NCBI RefSeq assembly: GCF_041154455.1 | Contig: NZ_AP028664.1 | Location: 5,147,001 to 5,211,000 of the forward strand | DNA: 64,000 nucleotides | Source: Variovorax sp. V213 | GTDB taxonomy: Bacteria; Pseudomonadota; Gammaproteobacteria; Burkholderiales; Burkholderiaceae_C | Reading direction: 5' to 3' | Made by a program: the position numbers and the translations under genes | Notes under the pieces: generated by a model | Told to the model about the DNA's origin: nothing | Database searches by the model: none | What the model saw: the letters and a program-made list of their open reading frames with translations, nothing else | Shown here: in pieces, positions 44,501-54,643 of the stretch | How positions within the stretch are numbered: the stretch's first letter is position 1 | Layout of the letters: each line of letters starts with the position of its first letter

Positions 44501-45685
44501 TCAGGCGCCCGCGGCAGCGGCAGCGGCAGCGCGCCGGCGCGTCTGCGCAAGCCACAGCAATGCCGCCCCCGTGAGCACCACCGGCACCAGCGAACCGTAG
44601 TTCAGCAACTGCCAGCCTTGCGTCGTGACCAGCACGCCCGAGGCGAACGAGGTCAGCGCCAGCGTCGCGAACACGCAGAAGTTGAGCGCGCCCTGCGCCC
44701 GGTCGCGCTCTTCGGCGGTGTAGGCCGTCAGTGACAGCGTCGTGCTGCCGGTGAACAGGAAATTCCAGCCCACGCCCAGGAGGCACAGCGCCACCAGGAA
44801 GTGCTGCAGCTCCACGCCCGACAGCGCAACGGCGATGCAGCCGAGGTTGAGCGCGAGCCCCACGCCCATCACGGGCAGCGCGCCAAAGCGGCGGATGAGG
44901 TGTCCGGTGAAGAAGCCCGGCGCGAACATGCCGATCACATGCCATTCGAGCACCAGGGCGGCATCGGAAAACGGCAGGCTGCAGATCTGCATGGCGATCG
45001 GCGTGGCGGCCATCAGCAGGTTCATCACGCCGTAGCCTAGTGCACCCGCCGCGGCTGCGACGATGAACACCGGCTGCCGGATGATTTCCGAGAGCGGCCG
45101 CCCGCCCATCGCCTGCTGGCGAGTCAGCGTGGCGGGAAAGTCGATGAACCGCATGACCAGCATCGACAGCAGTGCCACCGCCGCCAGCGCGATGTAGGCA
45201 CCCGCGAACGGCACCGCAAACACTTCGCGCGTGGCGGCCGCCAGGTTGGGCCCCGCCACCGCGCCGATCAACCCGCCGGCCATCACCAGCGACACGGCCT
45301 TCTCGCGCCAGGCCGGCGCCGCAAGTTCGGCGGCGGCAAAGCGATAGAGGCCCGCGTTGGCGTTGTAGTAGCCGGCCACTACCGTTGCAAGGCACAAGAG
45401 CCAGAAATTCTTCGACACAGCCGCGAACGCGCACAGCAAGGCTGAACCCAGCGCCACCGCGAGTCCGATCTGGAACGAGCCGCGACGGCCGAATCGCTGC
45501 TGGGTGCGCGCCACCAGCCCGGTGGTGAGCGCGCCGCCCACCACGTAGCCCATGACGGGCAGCGTGGCCATCCAGCCGCGCGGTGCGATGCTCAGCCCCA
45601 CCAGCCCGTTGATGGCGATGAAGGTGACGTTGTTGGTCAGGAACAGGCCCTGGCAGATGGCGAGCAGCCAAAGGTTGCGGTTCAT
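44501..45685 (-). CDS. MFS transporter
   Basis: 394 residues with twelve predicted helices. The loop RTQQRFGRRGSF and the symmetric second-half GHLIRRFGALP match the MFS loop 2-3 signature. The substrate is unknown; it resembles sugar or drug exporter-like MFS members in layout. It is convergent with the hydrolase gene, ten bases apart. Confidence 0.87.
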   Translation of the reverse strand: MNRNLWLLAICQGLFLTNNVTFIAINGLVGLSIAPRGWMATLPVMGYVVGGALTTGLVARTQQRFGRRGSFQIGLAVALGSALLCAFAAVSKNFWLLCLATVVAGYYNANAGLYRFAAAELAAPAWREKAVSLVMAGGLIGAVAGPNLAAATREVFAVPFAGAYIALAAVALLSMLVMRFIDFPATLTRQQAMGGRPLSEIIRQPVFIVAAAAGALGYGVMNLLMAATPIAMQICSLPFSDAALVLEWHVIGMFAPGFFTGHLIRRFGALPVMGVGLALNLGCIAVALSGVELQHFLVALCLLGVGWNFLFTGSTTLSLTAYTAEERDRAQGALNFCVFATLALTSFASGVLVTTQGWQLLNYGSLVPVVLTGAALLWLAQTRRRAAAAAAAGA

Positions 45686-45770
45686 GGAAAAGTGGCGAAG
45701 GCGCGCAGCGGCATGGAGGCTGAGGTTCTACGCGATTCGCTCCCGGTGCGCCAGCCGAAATGCGCAGGCC

Positions 45771-45795
45771 AAAAGAAAGCGCCCGCACGGGCGCT
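45771..45795 (-). terminator. Terminator of the DUF937 gene
   Basis: AGCGCCCG / CGGGCGCT stem, on the minus strand followed by TTCTTTT. It lies 24 bases after the stop at 45819. Confidence 0.7.
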
Positions 45796-45818
45796 GGAAT
45801 TCTCGATGAGCCAATGGC

Positions 45819-46274
45819 TCAGGGCTGCTTGTTCTGGAGCAGGCCGCCGAGCGAAGCCAGGAGATCGCTCTGGTCGCCGAGGCCCTGCTCCGGCACCTTG
45901 CCCTGCGGCGTGAGCCGGTCGATGAGAACCGGCAGCAAGGTGGCCAGCATGGGCAGCAGCGTTTGCGCATTGATGCCGAGCCTGGACGCGATGCTGGCAA
46001 TGGTGTCGCTGCCCAGTGCGTCCTGCAACTGGTCGCCGGACACCGGCTGGTTTTCTCCCTTGCCGATCCAGGAGCCGATCACGTCGCCCATGCCGGCCTG
46101 CTCGAACTTCGAGACCAGCCCTCCCAGGCCCCCTGCGCTGCCGTTGTTGGCGAGCAGTCCGCCCAGCGCGCCGGCCAGGCCGCCGAGATCTCCCATCCCG
46201 CCGCCTTGCGGTTGCTGCTGCTGTTGGGCTGCGCCTCCGAGCACCTGACCGAGTACCGAATCGAGCAATCCCAT
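45819..46274 (-). CDS. DUF937/YidB-like protein
   Basis: 151 residues from ATG 46274 (AAGGA at seven bases; the ATG at 46280 is too close to that site). The start GLLDSVLGQVLGGAAQQQQQ and the segment GWIGKG-like SWIGKGENQPVSGDQLQDAL are typical of the YidB family. Glycine/leucine-rich helices suggest self-association. Function unknown. Confidence 0.85.
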   Translation of the reverse strand: MGLLDSVLGQVLGGAAQQQQQPQGGGMGDLGGLAGALGGLLANNGSAGGLGGLVSKFEQAGMGDVIGSWIGKGENQPVSGDQLQDALGSDTIASIASRLGINAQTLLPMLATLLPVLIDRLTPQGKVPEQGLGDQSDLLASLGGLLQNKQP

Positions 46275-46376
46275 GGCCATTTCCTTGGTGTGTGACAGAA
46301 CCGCCCGCATTTTCCAACGCAAACGGACCGCGAGCCGACGGCGGAGGCGCCCACTATCGCCGCGCCGTGTGACAAA

Positions 46377-47732
46377 TTACCGGGTACGTGCCGGCCGTTT
46401 GGGCAGCAATGCGGGACTGACCCCTTGCACGCCCACCAGGCCGAGCACCGTGACGAGCGAATTCTGCGCGCCTTTCCATGCGTCTGTCACGTCGATCGAC
46501 TCGCTCAGGGCGTGAAAGCCGGTGGACTTGCCGCCCCCGCCGATGATGATGGCCGGGATGCCGTACGACATCGGCACGTTGGCGTCGGTGCTGCCGCCGC
46601 GCAGCAGCGTCTTGTGGCCGAAAGCCGTGTTCGAGCGGACGGCCGCTTCCACCATGACCGAGTCGGAGGGCGTCCGGCCGCCTGGCCGGTCGCCGATCAG
46701 CTTGTTGCTTGCGCTGAGCGTCGTCACGTTCCAGCGCTTGTTCTCTTCGGCCACCGCTTCGTCGATGGCCGCGAGGATCTTCTTCTCGGTCTCGAGCAGC
46801 GGCGCCATTTCGTCGGAGCGGATGTCGATGGCCATGCGCGCATCGGGCGCAATGGTGTTGACCGAGGTGCCGCCGCCCACGGTGCCGACCGTGAAGGTGG
46901 TCTTCGGGAAGCTTGGCGTGCGCACCTCGGCGATCTTGGCAATGGCGCGGCCCATGCCGTGGATTGCGCTGGGCACCTGGCCGAAGGCGCCGAAGCTGTG
47001 GCCGCCCGGGCCCTTGAACGTGACTTCGTAGCGGTGGCTGCCCGTGCCGAGCATCAGGACCGTGCCGTCGGCTGCGGGTTCGAGTCCGACCATGCCGTCG
47101 ATGTCCAGGTGGTTGCGGAAGATCGCCTTCATGCCGCGCAGGTTGCCCAGTTCTTCCTCGCCGACATTGCCGACGAACAGCAGGTCGCCCACCGTCTGCA
47201 CCTTGTTGTCGTTGAGCACCTTGAGCCACGACAGCAGCACCGAGAGGCCGCGCGTGTCGTCTGCAATGCCGGGTGCGTAGAGCTTGCCGTCGCGCTCCTT
47301 CACCTTCACGTCGGTGCCGGCGGGAAACACGGTGTCGAGGTGGGCCGAGATCAGCAGCTTGGGCCCGTTGCCCGTGCCCTTGCGCAGGCCGACCACGTTG
47401 CCTTCGGCATCGATCTTCGCGTCGGCGAGGCCCAGCGCCTTCATGCGCGCGAGGAAGGCTTCGGCGCGCTTTTGCTCCTTGAATGGCGGTGCCTCGATCT
47501 CGGTCAGCATCTTCAGGTCTTCGACCGCGCGGTCATGGTCGGCCTTGACCGCGTCGAGCAGCTTCTGGATCGCGGGCGCCGCCATCAGCTGGGTGAAGGC
47601 TTTTTCCACCTCGGGACCGACCTGCGCGGGCGTGGGTGCCACGGCGGTGTTCTGGGCTTGCGCGCCCTGCATGGCGCAGAACATGGCCAGAACAAGGGGC
47701 GCAAGCCGGAGGGCGCGTGGTGAACGAAGCAT
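46377..47732 (-). CDS. Secreted M20/M25/M40 peptidase
   Basis: 451 residues from ATG 47732 with a signal peptide (SPRALRLAPLVLAMFCAM, cut near GAQAQ). Zinc ligands and catalytic residues: SAHLDTVFP, GIADDTRGL, NVGEEELGN. It is expected in the periplasm or outside and removes amino acids from peptides or related amides. The first M20 gene in this window has no signal peptide, so the two act in different compartments. Confidence 0.88.
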   Translation of the reverse strand: MLRSPRALRLAPLVLAMFCAMQGAQAQNTAVAPTPAQVGPEVEKAFTQLMAAPAIQKLLDAVKADHDRAVEDLKMLTEIEAPPFKEQKRAEAFLARMKALGLADAKIDAEGNVVGLRKGTGNGPKLLISAHLDTVFPAGTDVKVKERDGKLYAPGIADDTRGLSVLLSWLKVLNDNKVQTVGDLLFVGNVGEEELGNLRGMKAIFRNHLDIDGMVGLEPAADGTVLMLGTGSHRYEVTFKGPGGHSFGAFGQVPSAIHGMGRAIAKIAEVRTPSFPKTTFTVGTVGGGTSVNTIAPDARMAIDIRSDEMAPLLETEKKILAAIDEAVAEENKRWNVTTLSASNKLIGDRPGGRTPSDSVMVEAAVRSNTAFGHKTLLRGGSTDANVPMSYGIPAIIIGGGGKSTGFHALSESIDVTDAWKGAQNSLVTVLGLVGVQGVSPALLPKRPARTR

Positions 47733-47805
47733 GGCGTAAAGGTCCTTCTCTTCTCTCGTCTGTTGTGGCGAACGGTTGAGGCACGCACGCCTCACGGAAA
47801 CAAGG

Positions 47806-48540
47806 CTAGGCTCCGGTGAGCGACACCAGCGCGGCGAGCGCCGCCGTCTCGGCGCGCAGCACGCGCGGCCCGAGAGTGACCGGCGCAAAGCCGCATGACA
47901 GGGCCTCCTGCTCTTCGGCGCCGCTCAGGCCGCCTTCGGGGCCGCTCAGCACCAGCACGCTGCGATCGCCCGGCGTCGATGCCGTGGCATCGGCCAGGCG
48001 CCGCGTGCCTTCGGCGAGGCTCAAGACAAGGCGCAGCGCGGCGGCGCCGGTGTTGGCATCGATCCAGGCCGAGGGGTTGGAGAACGGCCGCACCGGATGG
48101 ATCACCGGCACGCGGTTGCGGCCGCATTGCTCGCAGGCCGCAATGGCAATCGCCTCCCAATGGGCCCTCTTCTTTTCGGCGCGTTCGCCCGAGAGGCGCA
48201 GCACGCCATGGGCCGTTGCCAGCGGCTGGATGCTCGCGACACCCAGTTCGGTGGCTTTCTCGACCAGCCAGTCCATGCGCTCGTTGGCGGGCATGCCGAC
48301 CGCGAGATGCACCGCGCGCCCCGCTTCGCGCTCCGTGGCCGCGTGAACGCCAAGCGTCACCGAAACGTCGCTGCGCCCCATGCGCTCGACCGTGGCCGCG
48401 TATTCGCCGCCCGAGCCGTCGAACAGCGTGAGCGCGTCGCCGGGTTGCATCCGCAGCACCTGCACGTGGCGCGCCGCGCCGGGTGGCAGTTCGAACGTGG
48501 CACCCGCAGTCAGCGGCACCGGGCAATGGAAACGGGGCAT
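47806..48540 (-). CDS. rsmE: 16S rRNA (uracil(1498)-N3)-methyltransferase
   Basis: 244 residues. An N-terminal PUA-like domain (MPRFHCPVPLTAGATFELPP) is followed by a SPOUT knot with VLSGPEGGLSGAEE and TLGPRVLRAETA, the RsmE signature. It methylates U1498 of 16S rRNA using SAM. The gene abuts amgK: the amgK stop lies at 48541, so they form one transcript. Confidence 0.95.
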   Translation of the reverse strand: MPRFHCPVPLTAGATFELPPGAARHVQVLRMQPGDALTLFDGSGGEYAATVERMGRSDVSVTLGVHAATEREAGRAVHLAVGMPANERMDWLVEKATELGVASIQPLATAHGVLRLSGERAEKKRAHWEAIAIAACEQCGRNRVPVIHPVRPFSNPSAWIDANTGAAALRLVLSLAEGTRRLADATASTPGDRSVLVLSGPEGGLSGAEEQEALSCGFAPVTLGPRVLRAETAALAALVSLTGA

Positions 48541-49635
48541 CTAGGGCCGACCGTAGACGAAGCCGGTGAGCGCCGAGCTGCCTTCGATTTCGTCGATCAC
48601 GCGCAGCAGCGGCGTCAGTTCCATGTAGCGGCTGGCCGTGGAGCGGATGTAAGCGATGAATCGGGGCGTGTCGGCCAGGTAGCGGGGCTTGCCGTCCCGC
48701 AGCGTCAGGCGGGCGAAGATGCCGGCGACCTTGAGGTGGCGCTGCAGCCCCATCCATTCGACCGAGCGGTAGAAAGCGCCGAAATCGGCGTCGACCGGCA
48801 GCCCGGCCTTGCGGGCGGCCTCCCAGTAGCGGATGGTGACGTCGAGCACGAATTCCTCGTCCCAGCTCAGGAAGGCATCGCGCATCAGGCTCGCGATGTC
48901 ATAGGTGATCGGGCCGTAGACCGCGTCCTGGAAGTCGAGCACGCCGAGATCGGCTCCATCCCGGACCATCAGGTTGCGCGGCATGAAGTCGCGGTGCACA
49001 TAGACGCTCGGCGAGGCCAGGTTGCTCTCGACGATGAGCTTGAAGCTGCGCTCCAGCCGCTCCTTGAGCTTGCCCTCGACGGCAATGCCGCGGTGGCGGC
49101 CGATGTACCACTCGGGAAAAAGCGCCAGTTCGCGCTCCAGCAGCGCGCGGTCGTAGGGCGGCAGCACGCCCGGCCTGGAGGCCAGCTGCCAGCGGATCAG
49201 CGCGTCGATGGCCTGGTCGTAGAGCGGACGGCTCGCGTCGGGCCGGGCCGGGTCGATCACGTCGAGCATGGTCTGGCGGCCGAGATCGTCGAGCAGCAGG
49301 AAGCCGTTCACCCGGTCCCATTCGAGCACCCGCGGCGCCGTGACGCCGGCGTCGGCCATCAAGCGGGCGACCTGTACGAAGGGCTCGCTGTTTTCCTTGT
49401 CCGGCGGCGCATCCATCACGATGCGGGTGCCGCAAGCCTCCGTCGAGTCGACCCGGAAGTAGCGCCGAAAGCTCGCGTCGGCTGACGCAAGGCGCACGGT
49501 TTCGGGCAGCAGGCGGTGCGTGGCGGAGATGCCGGCCAGCCAGTGCCGGAAGGTCGCGGCCCGCTGCGGATCGGTCCAGGGAATGGCCTCGGCGGAGGGG
49601 GTAGGCTCGGAAGCCGGGGGCGGGGGTGCTGTCAT
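48541..49635 (-). CDS. amgK: N-acetylmuramate/N-acetylglucosamine kinase AmgK
   Basis: 364 residues of an aminoglycoside-phosphotransferase-like kinase. The catalytic loop is VHRDFMPRNLMV and the metal-binding part LGVLDFQDAVYGP. AmgK is typically divergent from lptD in pseudomonads and betaproteobacteria. It makes MurNAc 1-phosphate in peptidoglycan recycling, a route linked to fosfomycin tolerance. The partner MurU is not adjacent here. A TAGAAT hexamer lies about ten bases ahead of the start. Confidence 0.85.
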   Translation of the reverse strand: MTAPPPPASEPTPSAEAIPWTDPQRAATFRHWLAGISATHRLLPETVRLASADASFRRYFRVDSTEACGTRIVMDAPPDKENSEPFVQVARLMADAGVTAPRVLEWDRVNGFLLLDDLGRQTMLDVIDPARPDASRPLYDQAIDALIRWQLASRPGVLPPYDRALLERELALFPEWYIGRHRGIAVEGKLKERLERSFKLIVESNLASPSVYVHRDFMPRNLMVRDGADLGVLDFQDAVYGPITYDIASLMRDAFLSWDEEFVLDVTIRYWEAARKAGLPVDADFGAFYRSVEWMGLQRHLKVAGIFARLTLRDGKPRYLADTPRFIAYIRSTASRYMELTPLLRVIDEIEGSSALTGFVYGRP

Positions 49636-49869
49636 GGATAATCGATTCTACAAATCCGCCCGGCGCGGCAACTCCTGCGGTCCTCCCCGGTCGAACAGGG
49701 CTGCCGCCGGCTCCCGCAACCTGCCGGCCTGCCGCGCCGTCCTCCCGACGATCCTTCGTTCCTGACCGATGCCTACGATCCAAAGCCTCCACGCTTGGCA
49801 CCTTGTGCACTCGCAGCCCTCCCAGGGGAGACTGCGGGCCTTCTCCGGAACGACCTGGCGGGTGGCTTG

Positions 49870-52452
49870 ATGAGCCGACGCGTTGCCCTGCGGCGTTCCG
49901 GCCCGCCCCTGCCATTGGCCGTGTTGTCGCTGGCGCTGCTGCATGCGCACGGCGCGTCCGCGCAACCGGCGGGCGGCCTCGACGGTCCGCTCACGCTCAA
50001 GCGCACGCCGCAACTGACCGAAACGCTGCCGCCGAATGAACGCAGCCAGCTGCCGAGCCTCATCACCGGCGACCGGCTGTCGGGCCGCCAGGACCTCGAA
50101 ACCGTGGTCGAAGGCCATGCGACGCTGCGGCGCGGCGAGGTGGCCATCACCGCCGACCGGCTCGAGTACTACCAGCCCGACGACCGCGCCAAGGCGCGCG
50201 GCAACGTGCGGGTCAACCAGGCCGGCAATGTGTACGAAGGCCCGGAGCTCGAGCTCAAGCTCGAGACCTTCGAGGGCTTTTTCAACAACGTGCGCTACTC
50301 CTTCCTTGCCAACGGCGGGCACGGCGAGGCGCAGCGCATCGATTTCGTCGACAGCAACGTGTCGGTGGCCCGCAGCGCTACCTATACCACCTGCCGCCGC
50401 GAAGATTTCCCGGGCTGGATGCCGGCCTGGCTGCTGACCGCGGCCACGATGACCACCGACACCGAGGAAAACGTCGGCGTGGCCACCGATGCGCGGCTGA
50501 GTTTCATGGGCATCAGCACGCCGCCGCTTCCGAGCGTGAGCTTTCCGCTGTCGAACCAGCGCAAGAGCGGCCTGCTGCCGCCCACGATCGGCGTCGACAA
50601 CACCAACGGCATCGAGATCTCGCAGCCGTACTACTGGAACATCGCACCCAACCGCGACGCCACGTTCACGCCCACGCTGATGAGCAAGCGGGGCCTCAAC
50701 CTGGGCTCGGAATTCCGCTACCTCGAAAAAGAATACAGCGGCACCATCCGACTGGATCTGATGGGCAGCGACCGCCTGGTGGGGCAGCGCTACAACGAAA
50801 CGCGCAGCGCGCAACTGCAGCAGCTGGCCAACGGAGAAATCCAGGCCTCGGACCTGACCTTTGGAGCGCCGCCCAGCACCAAGCGCTGGGGCATCTGGGC
50901 CAATCACCACCAGGATTTCAACGCCAAGGCGCTCGGGCTCGATTCGCTGTCGGCCAATATCAACATCAACCGGGTCAGCGACAACGACTACTGGCGCGAC
51001 TTCACGCGCACGCCCACGCTGGCACAGCGCCAGCTGTCGAACGACGCGTCGCTCAACTGGAGCAAGGGCGACTGGAGCGGCGGGATTCGTGCGCTGCGCT
51101 ACCAGACGCTGCAATACAGCCTGTCGCCGATCGTGCCGTCCTATGACCGGATGCCGCAGATCACGGCCAACTACAACAAGTACGACTGGCACGGCTTCGA
51201 CGTTTCGCTGAACCTCGACTACACGCGCTTTCGCGTCAACTCCATCCTGGCCGGCCAGCCGGGTTTCGACATCAACCAGCAGTCGCAGCCCGATGGCGAC
51301 CGCGCCTTGGCGATTGCCACGATCAGCCGGCCGTTCATCACGCCGAGTTCCTTCGTCATTCCCAAGCTGCAGCTGAACACGGCTTCGTACAACTACTACC
51401 TGCCGCAGTCGGACGTTCCGAAGCTCACGGTCAACGGGATCCAGTACGTCAACGGCGTGCCCTACAACCCGAACTCGCTGTACTTCTTCCCGACCTCGAG
51501 CAACCGGACGGTGCCCACCTTCAGCCTCGATAGCGGCCTGATCTTCGAGCGCGACGCGAGCTACTTCGGGCGCGCCTTCCGCCAGACGCTGGAGCCGCGT
51601 GCGTACTACGTCTATACGCCGTACCGCAACCAGAGCATGCTGCCGAACTACGATTCGGCGGCCAACGACTTCAGCTTTGCGACCATCTACACCGAGAACG
51701 CCTTCTCGGGCAACGACCGCATCTCCGACACCAACACGCTCACGCTGGGCGTGACCTCGCGCCTGATCGACCCCGAAACCGGCGTCGAGGCCGCGCGCTT
51801 CGGCATCGCGCAGCGGCTGCGCTTCAGCGACCAGAAGGTCACGCTGCCGGGCGGCACCCCGGTGACCGACCGTGCGAGCGACCTGCTGCTGGGCGCGCAG
51901 ATCAACTGGACGCCCAAGTGGAGCCTGGACACCGTGGTCCAGTACAACCCCGACACGCGCAAGTCGGAGCGCTCGGCGATCACCGCGCGCTACAACCCCG
52001 AGCCGTACCACAACCTGAGCGCGGCGTTCCGCTACCAGGCGCCCACCACGCCCACCGCCACCGACGGCAACAAGTCCTTCGACGTGGGCTGGCAGTGGCC
52101 GCTCAACGACCTCTGGGGCGACAAGGGCAAGGACCTGGGCCCGGGCAAGGGCCAGGGCGGCGGACGGTGGTATGCGGTCGGCCGGCTCAACTACAGCCTG
52201 CAGGACAAGAAACTCACGGACGGCGTGCTCGGCTTCGAGTACGACGGCTGCTGCTGGATCGGACGCGTGGTGCTGCAGCGCATCACGACCGGCACACTGA
52301 CGGCCAACACGCGCATCATGTTCCAGCTCGAATTCGTCGGGTTTTCCAGCATCGGGTCGAGCCCCATGCAGACCTTGCGAACAAACATCCAGCGCTACCA
52401 GCCCCTTCGCCAGCCCACCGAAGGGCCGAGCCGCTTCACCAATTACGACTGA
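49870..52452 (+). CDS. lptD: LPS assembly protein LptD
   Basis: 860 residues from ATG 49870 with a signal peptide ending near ASAQ. An N-terminal jellyroll (about 60-200, with ITADRLEYYQPDDRAKARGN) is followed by a large beta-barrel. Three cysteines are visible: one in TTCRRE and two in DGCCWIG; E. coli LptD has four. It inserts LPS into the outer leaflet with LptE. The gene begins the lptD-surA-rsmA set. Confidence 0.96.
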   Translation: MSRRVALRRSGPPLPLAVLSLALLHAHGASAQPAGGLDGPLTLKRTPQLTETLPPNERSQLPSLITGDRLSGRQDLETVVEGHATLRRGEVAITADRLEYYQPDDRAKARGNVRVNQAGNVYEGPELELKLETFEGFFNNVRYSFLANGGHGEAQRIDFVDSNVSVARSATYTTCRREDFPGWMPAWLLTAATMTTDTEENVGVATDARLSFMGISTPPLPSVSFPLSNQRKSGLLPPTIGVDNTNGIEISQPYYWNIAPNRDATFTPTLMSKRGLNLGSEFRYLEKEYSGTIRLDLMGSDRLVGQRYNETRSAQLQQLANGEIQASDLTFGAPPSTKRWGIWANHHQDFNAKALGLDSLSANININRVSDNDYWRDFTRTPTLAQRQLSNDASLNWSKGDWSGGIRALRYQTLQYSLSPIVPSYDRMPQITANYNKYDWHGFDVSLNLDYTRFRVNSILAGQPGFDINQQSQPDGDRALAIATISRPFITPSSFVIPKLQLNTASYNYYLPQSDVPKLTVNGIQYVNGVPYNPNSLYFFPTSSNRTVPTFSLDSGLIFERDASYFGRAFRQTLEPRAYYVYTPYRNQSMLPNYDSAANDFSFATIYTENAFSGNDRISDTNTLTLGVTSRLIDPETGVEAARFGIAQRLRFSDQKVTLPGGTPVTDRASDLLLGAQINWTPKWSLDTVVQYNPDTRKSERSAITARYNPEPYHNLSAAFRYQAPTTPTATDGNKSFDVGWQWPLNDLWGDKGKDLGPGKGQGGGRWYAVGRLNYSLQDKKLTDGVLGFEYDGCCWIGRVVLQRITTGTLTANTRIMFQLEFVGFSSIGSSPMQTLRTNIQRYQPLRQPTEGPSRFTNYD

Positions 52453-52469
52453 GACGATTGAGCAACGCC

Positions 52470-53876
52470 ATGAAACACATCCGTTCCATCCTTACCTCGA
52501 GCTGCCTTGCGGCGCTGGCCGCAACGTCCGGTGCCCAGGGCCTGCGTCCCGGTGGCGGCAGCGGCATCACGGACATCATGCGCGCCGGCCCGCGCCTTGC
52601 GGCCCCGGTTGCACGCCCCGCGCCATCCGCCGCGCCGGTGCAGCGCTCGGCCGAGTACATCGTCGCGCTGGTCAACTCCGAACCCATCACCAACACCGAA
52701 GTGCAGTCGCGCGTCACGCGGCTGATCCGCGAAAACGCGGAGGCCGAGCGCGTTCCCCGCGCCGAGCTCACCCGCCTGGTGCTCGAGCGCCTGATCTCGG
52801 AGCGCGCCCAGCTCCAGCTGGCCAAGGAAAACGGCATCAAGGTGGACGACGTGGCCATCGACCAGGCCGAGCAGACCGTGGCGCGGCAGAACCAGGTCAC
52901 CGTCGAGGAACTGCGCCGCCGCGTGGTGGCCGAAGGCATCTCGCCGCGCGAATTCCGCAACGACCTGCGCGACCAGCTGCTGCTCACGCGCCTGCGCGAC
53001 CGCGAGGTCGAATCGAAGGTCAAGATCAGCGACTCCGAAGCCGACGAATACCTGCGCGACCAGCGAAGCGCTCCCACCAAGGATGCGGCGCTGCAGAACA
53101 TCAACCTCGCGCAGCTGCTGGTCGCCGTGCCCGAGAACGCAACCCCCGCGCAGGTCGCCACCTTGCAGCAGCGCGCTCAAGGCCTGGCGCAGCGCGCCCG
53201 CTCCGGCGAAGACTTTGCCAAGCTGGTGCAGGAAAACTCCGACTCGCCCGACCGCGCCAATGGCGGCGCAATCGGCATGCGCAGCGCCGACCGCTATCCG
53301 ACGCTGTTCGTCGAAGCCACGCAGTCGACGGCGGTCAACGGCATTGCGGGGCCGATCCGCTCGGGCGCCGGCTTCCACGTGCTCAAGGTTCTGGCCAAGG
53401 CCCAGCTCGGCGCCGTGGACGCCACCGTCACCCAGACGCAGGTGCGCCACATCCTGCTGCTCAACGACCCCAAGCGCACCACGGCGCAGGCCGTGGCGCA
53501 GCTCGCCGAATTCAAGCGCCGCGTGCAGGCCGGCACGGCCGATTTCGCCGGCCTGGCGCGCGACAACTCGCAAGACGCGAGCGCCAAGGAAGGCGGCGAC
53601 CTGGGCTGGTCGCGCCCGGGCCAGTTCGTGCCCGAGTTCGAGGAAGCCATGGACCGGCTCGCACCGGGCCAGATCAGCGATCCCGTGGTGTCGCGCTTCG
53701 GCGTCCACCTGATCCAGGTGGTCGGCCGGCGCGAATCCAAGCTCACCCAGGCCGAGCAGCGCGAAGCCGCGCGCGCCGTGCTGCGCGAGCAGCGGGTCGA
53801 CGAGGCCTTCACCACCTGGGCGCAGGAAGTGCGCGCGCGCGCCTACGTCGAGTACCGCGAGCCGCCCCAGTCCTGA
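52470..53876 (+). CDS. surA: Periplasmic chaperone/peptidyl-prolyl isomerase SurA
   Basis: 468 residues with a signal peptide (MKHIRSILTSSCLAALAATS). A SurA_N chaperone part (about 60-210, LVNSEPITNTEVQSRVTRLI) is followed by two parvulin domains (NLAQLLVAVPENATPAQ and QVRHILLLNDPKRTTAQAVA). It folds outer-membrane proteins including LptD. A proline/alanine-rich linker after the signal is long for this family. The stop overlaps rsmA (TGATG). Confidence 0.95.
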   Translation: MKHIRSILTSSCLAALAATSGAQGLRPGGGSGITDIMRAGPRLAAPVARPAPSAAPVQRSAEYIVALVNSEPITNTEVQSRVTRLIRENAEAERVPRAELTRLVLERLISERAQLQLAKENGIKVDDVAIDQAEQTVARQNQVTVEELRRRVVAEGISPREFRNDLRDQLLLTRLRDREVESKVKISDSEADEYLRDQRSAPTKDAALQNINLAQLLVAVPENATPAQVATLQQRAQGLAQRARSGEDFAKLVQENSDSPDRANGGAIGMRSADRYPTLFVEATQSTAVNGIAGPIRSGAGFHVLKVLAKAQLGAVDATVTQTQVRHILLLNDPKRTTAQAVAQLAEFKRRVQAGTADFAGLARDNSQDASAKEGGDLGWSRPGQFVPEFEEAMDRLAPGQISDPVVSRFGVHLIQVVGRRESKLTQAEQREAARAVLREQRVDEAFTTWAQEVRARAYVEYREPPQS

Positions 53877-54643
53877 TGGCTCATATCGCCAGGAAACGCT
53901 TCGGGCAGCACTTCCTGTCCGACGGGGGCATCATCGATGCGATCGTGCACGAGATCGCGCCGCAACCTGGCGATGCCATGGTCGAGATCGGTCCCGGGCT
54001 GGCGGCGCTCACGCAGCCTCTGGTGGAGCGGCTCGGACGCCTGACGGTCATCGAGCTCGACCGCGACCTGGCCAAGCGGCTGCGCGATCATCCGCAGCTC
54101 GACGTCATCGAGTCCGACGTGCTCAAGGTCGATTTCGCCGAGCTCGCCGCCAGGTTTGCGGCCCCGCTGCGGGTGGTCGGCAACCTGCCCTACAACATCT
54201 CCACACCCATCCTGTTCCATCTGCTGGGCTTTGCGCATCTGATTGCCGACCAGCATTTCATGTTGCAGAAGGAGGTGATCGACCGCATGGTCGCCCGGCC
54301 CGCCACGTCCGACTACAGCCGCTTGAGCGTGATGCTGCAGTGGCGCTACGAGATGGAAAACGTGCTGTTCGTGCCGCCCGAGAGCTTCGACCCTCCGCCG
54401 CGTGTCGACAGCGCCGTGGTCCGGATGGTGCCGCTGGCCGAGCCGCCGGCCGTCGATGCTGCCCGCCTCGGCGAAATCGTGCAGGTCGCCTTCAGCCAGC
54501 GCCGCAAGATCATGCGGCACACCCTGGGCAAATGGCTGGACGAGCATGGCTTCGAGGGCCGGTTCGATGCCCAGCGCCGCGCCGAAGAGGTGCCCGTGGC
54601 CGAATACGTGGCGCTCGCGCAAGCCGTTCCCCCGCGCCCATGA
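53876..54643 (+). CDS. rsmA: 16S rRNA dimethyladenosine transferase
   Basis: 255 residues. The start RKRFGQHFLSDGGIIDAIV and motif I VEIGPGLAALT, plus the catalytic NLPYNIS, are diagnostic of RsmA/KsgA. It dimethylates A1518 and A1519 of 16S rRNA. It directly overlaps surA; the pdxA gene that separates them in E. coli is missing here. Confidence 0.97.
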   Translation: MAHIARKRFGQHFLSDGGIIDAIVHEIAPQPGDAMVEIGPGLAALTQPLVERLGRLTVIELDRDLAKRLRDHPQLDVIESDVLKVDFAELAARFAAPLRVVGNLPYNISTPILFHLLGFAHLIADQHFMLQKEVIDRMVARPATSDYSRLSVMLQWRYEMENVLFVPPESFDPPPRVDSAVVRMVPLAEPPAVDAARLGEIVQVAFSQRRKIMRHTLGKWLDEHGFEGRFDAQRRAEEVPVAEYVALAQAVPPRP

